Part shown: positions 15,191 to 18,552 of the stretch, one piece after another | Position numbering within the stretch: the first letter of the stretch is position 1 | Layout of the letters: every line of letters starts with the position of its first letter | DNA from: Candidatus Omnitrophota bacterium | GTDB lineage: Bacteria > Omnitrophota > Gorgyraeia > 2-02-FULL-51-18 > JAGOUK01 | NCBI GenBank assembly: GCA_015231685.1 | Contig: JADGBA010000006.1 | Span: forward strand, 5,181 to 23,732 | DNA: 18,552 bases | Reading direction: 5' to 3' | Position numbers and translations under genes: made by a program | The notes under the pieces: model-generated | Databases searched by the model: none | Seen by the model: only the letters and a program-made list of their open reading frames with translations | Told to the model about the DNA's origin: nothing

Positions 15191-16801
15191 TTACTTTGCC
15201 GGGAGATGCCGCTTGCGGGCAAAAACCCGCACGGCCCTTGAGGGCTGTGTCACCGGACACACGTGCTGACAGATGCCGCATCCGACACAGAGATCTTCAT
15301 CAATCCACGGCTTCAAAATCCGCTTTCCGTCGACAAACACTTCATCGAACTTGATCGCTTTCTCACTGATGGGACAGTGCTCCTCGCAAACAATGCAGGT
15401 TTTGTTCTCCGAATAAGCGACACACAGCTTCTGATCGATCTCGGCGATGCCGAGGCGCGCTTTTTTCTTGGTCTCCAGATCCATCTTAGGAATCGCTCCG
15501 GTCGGGCAGACCTGCGAGCAGAGATTGCACTGGTATTCGCAGCAGCCGATCTCCGGAACGAGCTTCGGCGTCCACATGGCTTCCCACCCCTCCTCAAACA
15601 TGACCGGCTGAAGGCCGTTGGTGACGCACACCTTCATGCAGTTCCCGCAGCGGATGCAGCGATCCACAAACTCACCCTCATCCGCCACGCCCGGGGGTCT
15701 GAGGGGCAGGTTGCGGCAGGAGCCGTCATGCTTTGCGCCTGCGTGCTTTCCGGCGCCGCCACCACCGTGCCGGCCTCTGAAGCCTGAGAACAATCCCGCC
15801 GCCAGAGTCACCCACAGGAACTCCTTGCGTGTAATCCCCCCGGACCGCTCCCCTGCGCCCTGGGAAGACGCCGGCACATCCGGCTTCGCCCCCCCGCCCC
15901 AACCGAAACGCGTCTTGGCCGCGCGGCAATCATACACGCAGTCCATGCAGAGAATGCATTCACCCGGAACCGTCAAGAAATCCTCCCGGATCGCCCCCAT
16001 CCGGCAAGCGGACCGGCACACCCCGCAGGATTTGCAGTCCTCGGTCTGCCGCCTGAGAAGCGAACCGCGCGCGACCTGGCCATAAAGCGCTCCCAGAGGA
16101 CAGATCGCCCGGCACCAGAACCGCGAAACAAAGAGCGCCGGCAGCGTCGCCGCCACAAAAAATCCAAGAATCGGCAGCGCGTTTTTGAAGTAAGCGACTT
16201 TCACGCCCAGGAAATCCGACTTCATCGTCCGATAAAGATCATAAAACCCGCTGTCGTAGAGATTGAACTTCTGAACCGTGAAGACAAAGAAGCGGTCCGC
16301 GAGAAGCGTCGATGTGGGAATCAGGTTCATCGACACAAAGCGCGCCGCCACCACAATCGGATCGAGAAACCACGCGGCCTGAATTCCCGCGGCCGCCAGA
16401 ACGGCGATCAGCAGAAGAAACACGAGCTTGGGTCTTCTGAACCATCGGTTGGCCCGGTCGGACAGGCCGTTACGCGCTCCGCGAACGGCGCCCACCGCAT
16501 CGATCACGGCCCCCAGCGGACACACCCATCCGCAGAAGAAGCGTCCCAATACCCAGGTGAGGACCAGCATGCCGCCCGCGAAGATCAGGCCTGCCAGAAG
16601 CACGCGCTCCGCGATTGCCGTGAAGATCATCACAAGCGGATCGAGTTTAAAGATCCACTCGGGGCTGATGCTGCCCGTCAGAGGGTACGTGGTGGACCAC
16701 AGAATATAGACGAAGAGCCCGAAGAAGAAGACCTGCGAGGCCCGCCTCACCCGCACCCACGGGCGCGGCCTTTGGGATGGCTTCTTACGAGCCGACGACA
16801 T
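15191..16801 (-). CDS. Membrane polyferredoxin, NapH-like plus NapG-like 4Fe-4S protein
   Basis: From the ATG at 16801 this is a 536-residue protein. Residues about 22-225 hold five or so membrane helices with two NapH-type CxxxCP motifs (FCGWVCPLG at 89-97, WCRAICPLG at 229-237). Then come two 4Fe-4S sets (Cys256/259/262/266 and 282/285/288/292). A short Tat-like stretch ITRKEFLWVTLAAGLF (323-338) precedes four further sets (382/385/388/392; 421/425/428/432; 460/469/472/476; 505/508/511/515). It reads as a NapH-like quinol-side membrane part fused to a NapG-like periplasmic ferredoxin part, that is, an electron conduit from quinones to a periplasmic partner. The upstream codons 16802-16870 are rejected because this ATG overlaps the DUF362 3' end and the residues before it look non-coding. 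It overlaps the DUF362 gene by 17 bases, suggesting translational coupling. Electron donor and acceptor are not known. Confidence 0.92.
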   Translation of the reverse strand: MSSARKKPSQRPRPWVRVRRASQVFFFGLFVYILWSTTYPLTGSISPEWIFKLDPLVMIFTAIAERVLLAGLIFAGGMLVLTWVLGRFFCGWVCPLGAVIDAVGAVRGARNGLSDRANRWFRRPKLVFLLLIAVLAAAGIQAAWFLDPIVVAARFVSMNLIPTSTLLADRFFVFTVQKFNLYDSGFYDLYRTMKSDFLGVKVAYFKNALPILGFFVAATLPALFVSRFWCRAICPLGALYGQVARGSLLRRQTEDCKSCGVCRSACRMGAIREDFLTVPGECILCMDCVYDCRAAKTRFGWGGGAKPDVPASSQGAGERSGGITRKEFLWVTLAAGLFSGFRGRHGGGGAGKHAGAKHDGSCRNLPLRPPGVADEGEFVDRCIRCGNCMKVCVTNGLQPVMFEEGWEAMWTPKLVPEIGCCEYQCNLCSQVCPTGAIPKMDLETKKKARLGIAEIDQKLCVAYSENKTCIVCEEHCPISEKAIKFDEVFVDGKRILKPWIDEDLCVGCGICQHVCPVTQPSRAVRVFARKRHLPAK

Positions 16802-17774
16802 GGATTCGGGCCGCCTCCAAATCCCAGCGGCCCATTCCCCGCTCGCGCGCGGCCTTGAGATACGGCACACTCAAAGGATCCTTTTCCATGAGGCGGCACG
16901 CGTACGTATCGGCCAGCACCGGGTCCGTCGACGCGAAGACCTTGTTGAACGTTTTTACGTCCGCCACATCTCCGCCGGAGGGGCCGTGACGCATGAGAAC
17001 CCGCGTGGCATCGATCACGGTCAGATCCGGCTTGATGAAGCTCGTGAGATCCGCAAGCTTCGGGCCTATGTCCCAGTGGATCTGCCCGCGCTTGCCGGCG
17101 CAAATGCCCATGAGATTTTTCATGGAAAGGGTCAGGCCCGTGAGTGCGTGGTGCTTTAGAACCGGAGCGTTGATGAACACATCCGCCGACACCGCGTCGC
17201 GCAGAATCGGCCAGCCCTCCATGGAACTCGGGTTGGCGAATTTGGCCTTCACGATATTCCAGAGATCCACATAAAAAACATTCGCGCCCTTCGCTTCGGC
17301 TGCCTTCCGTATGCCGCTTGATTCATGCACGCGGCGCTCTTCGTTGCACGGCACATCAAATACCTTCACCTTCTTCGCGCCGGCGTCATAAGACATCTGC
17401 ACCAGCGCGGCCACCACCTGCGGGTCGGTATTCGCGGCCTGTTCGGGAGTGCGGTCCCAGGCCATGTTGGGCTTCACGACAACAGTGTCGTTTTTTCGGA
17501 CAAAAGTTTTCATCCCTCCCATGGCCTCCACCACCTTCACGGTGTTGGCGTAGGAATCCGCGCTCTCGGCCACCACAAGATCATACGCGGCCTCGGCACC
17601 GCGCGCCACCCGCCCGGTCGATTCATCCGCCGCGGCCTCGGCAATCTTCGTCAAAGGCCAGCTCACCGCCGACGCGAGAGCCGACGCCACACCCAGCTTC
17701 AAAAAACTCTTCCGGCTGATCGGCTTTCTGCCGACAAGCTCGCCCAACCAGTCCGTCGCTTGCTCCAAACCCAT
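16785..17774 (-). CDS. DUF362 domain protein with Tat-like signal
   Basis: A 329-residue protein of the DUF362 family, whose function is not established though it is often associated with iron-sulfur proteins. Family signatures are VVVKPNMAWDRTPEQ, then NTDPQVVAALVQMSYDAGAKKVKV, NAPVLKHHALTGLTLSMKN and GICAGKRGQIHWDIG. The N-terminus has SRKSFLKLG (20-28) followed by a hydrophobic stretch and Ala-rich end. This resembles a twin-arginine signal with Arg-Lys in place of Arg-Arg, so export is plausible but not certain. I chose the ATG at 17774 because GAGGGAGGG lies about 8 bases ahead; a TTG start at 17828 would sit over the promoter-like sequence. It is the first gene of a pair with the polyferredoxin, overlapping by 17 bases. 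The pairing suggests it is an electron-transfer partner or maturation factor, an inference from context. Confidence 0.9.
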   Translation of the reverse strand: MGLEQATDWLGELVGRKPISRKSFLKLGVASALASAVSWPLTKIAEAAADESTGRVARGAEAAYDLVVAESADSYANTVKVVEAMGGMKTFVRKNDTVVVKPNMAWDRTPEQAANTDPQVVAALVQMSYDAGAKKVKVFDVPCNEERRVHESSGIRKAAEAKGANVFYVDLWNIVKAKFANPSSMEGWPILRDAVSADVFINAPVLKHHALTGLTLSMKNLMGICAGKRGQIHWDIGPKLADLTSFIKPDLTVIDATRVLMRHGPSGGDVADVKTFNKVFASTDPVLADTYACRLMEKDPLSVPYLKAARERGMGRWDLEAARIHVVGS

Positions 17775-17798
17775 CGTCCGGCCCTCCCTCGTGCTGTC

Positions 17799-17828
17799 AT
17801 CATACACCCTGCCGATGACGCGACTCAA
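17799..17828 (-). promoter_or_regulatory. Candidate sigma-70-type promoter of the DUF362/polyferredoxin pair
   Basis: On the minus strand TTGAGT (17828-17823) is followed after 18 bases by TATGAT (17804-17799), matching four and five of six consensus positions. The start would fall near 17792, giving a short leader that contains the GAGGGAGGG ribosome binding site before the ATG at 17774. Confidence 0.5.
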
Positions 17829-17842
17829 TCGTCCTTTTGACT

Positions 17843-18552
17843 TTACGGACCCGCCTCGTTCAGGCGCCGCCGTGCTGCATCAAACCCCGGATAGAGTTCA
17901 AGCGCCTTCTCCCACTCAGAGCGCGCCTTCGCCGCCGCCCCCGCCCTCATGTAATACGAACCCAGATTCACCCGCATCGTCGCCTCGCCATAACGGAGCT
18001 GAACCTCTTCCCCGATCCCGTTCATCGAAAGCGCGTCATGATGCACCCACATCCCGGCAATCACGAGCACCCCGACCCCACAAATCGCACGCACCCGTTC
18101 AGAGGCGTTCCCAAGCCGTCCCGCGCTTTTTAGAACACCCTCCGCCGCGAGAGCCGCCAGAAGAATCATGACTCCCATGAGCGGCAACCGGTATCGCGCG
18201 CTCACATAAAAAAACGTCACCGAAGCAACATAAGAAACCGCCATCAAACCCAACAACCGCCGGCGCGAATCCCCGGAGACCAAAGCCGCCCCAAGCCCCA
18301 GGACCGCAAAAGGCATCACCCACCCCGCGCCGAGTGGCGCCCACCGAAGCGACCTGAAGTCTCCCCGAACAAATTCATACGGAACGTTGTTCCAAATCTC
18401 CACACGACTAAAAAACAAATCCACTTTGTGGATCCAGAGCCTGAGCGCCGCCATCGGCTCTTCGCGCCAGAATGCGAGACCCTCCTTCCACCAGAAGCGG
18501 GACGCCGCCCGAGGGTCCCGGACCGTCGGATCCTTGCCCGCGGCCAGAGCGA
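17843..18552 (-). CDS. Membrane/TPR protein, C-terminal part (5' end outside window)
   Basis: The frame is open from the right edge, so the internal ATG at 18454 is not the true start; about 32 more codons are visible upstream and the N-terminus is outside the window. Visible are a soluble stretch (about residues 1-70 here, with DPRAASRFWWKEGLAFWREEP and EIWNNVPYEFVR), at least three hydrophobic segments (including MPFAVLGLGAALVSG and VSYVASVTFFYVSARYRLPLMGVMILLA), and a C-terminal TPR-like helix pair (RVNLGSYYMRAGAAAKARSEWEKALELYPGFDAARRRL). This resembles the C-terminal half of membrane glycosyltransferase-family-39-like or TPR proteins in uncultured bacteria. That is a family guess. It ends 68 bases before the DUF362 start. 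Confidence 0.7.
   Translation of the reverse strand, partial: ALAAGKDPTVRDPRAASRFWWKEGLAFWREEPMAALRLWIHKVDLFFSRVEIWNNVPYEFVRGDFRSLRWAPLGAGWVMPFAVLGLGAALVSGDSRRRLLGLMAVSYVASVTFFYVSARYRLPLMGVMILLAALAAEGVLKSAGRLGNASERVRAICGVGVLVIAGMWVHHDALSMNGIGEEVQLRYGEATMRVNLGSYYMRAGAAAKARSEWEKALELYPGFDAARRRLNEAGP

Noticed and set aside
16802..16870. Upstream extension of the polyferredoxin start by 23 codons
   Set aside because: The extra residues are read from within the DUF362 coding sequence in another frame and look non-native; the ATG at 16801 begins a normal basic N-terminus ahead of the first membrane helix.
17775..17828. TTG start adding 18 residues to the DUF362 protein
   Set aside because: It overlaps the promoter-like sequence, lacks a ribosome binding site, and the ATG at 17774 has a strong one and places the Tat-like signal near the N-terminus.

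Overview
The window reads as a chromosomal segment of an uncultured Gram-negative bacterium. It holds an RND inner-membrane pump, a DsbD-type periplasmic thiol reductase, a membrane polyferredoxin and Tat-like signals, so an inner membrane and a periplasm are implied. The combination of a giant YD-repeat protein carrying an ILEI-type domain, a DUF362/polyferredoxin pair and a TPR membrane protein resembles what I know from Omnitrophota and neighbouring PVC-type lineages. That placement is an inference with modest confidence, because no rRNA or marker gene is present.

Layout. Positions 1-8096 (minus strand) are one uninterrupted reading frame of about 2,698 codons that runs off the left edge. 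It is a secreted giant YD/RHS-type repeat protein with an internally duplicated N-terminal region (about 234-residue super-repeats), an Ig/jelly-roll-like central section, a long YD-repeat stretch, an embedded ILEI (FAM3-like) domain and a laminin-G-like domain. Its upstream region (8097-8312) is AT-rich and has two inverted repeats and a plausible promoter. Positions 8313-13253 (minus) hold a co-directional group: a D-2-hydroxyacid dehydrogenase of the glycerate dehydrogenase type, an RND transporter without partner genes here, and an alpha/beta-hydrolase carboxylesterase. A 66-bp divergent promoter region separates this group from dsbD-like (13320-15167, plus). Converging on dsbD-like is a minus-strand pair, DUF362 protein (first) and NapH/NapG-like polyferredoxin (second), whose reading frames overlap by 17 bases. 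The right edge (17843-18552, minus) is the C-terminal end of a membrane/TPR protein cut by the window.

How the genes may work together. The DUF362/polyferredoxin pair and the DsbD-like protein all concern electron transfer at or across the inner membrane, but they are convergent and not one operon. Three neighbouring genes (dsbD-like, the dehydrogenase and the RND gene) lack Shine-Dalgarno sequences and have a -10-like hexamer ending only 6-7 bases before the ATG, suggesting leaderless transcripts. The esterase, DUF362 and giant genes have clear ribosome binding sites.

The most unusual object is the giant repeat protein: its super-repeat architecture and its eukaryote-cytokine-like ILEI fold domain merit follow-up. 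I see no tRNA, rRNA, CRISPR array, insertion sequence or clear rho-independent terminator.
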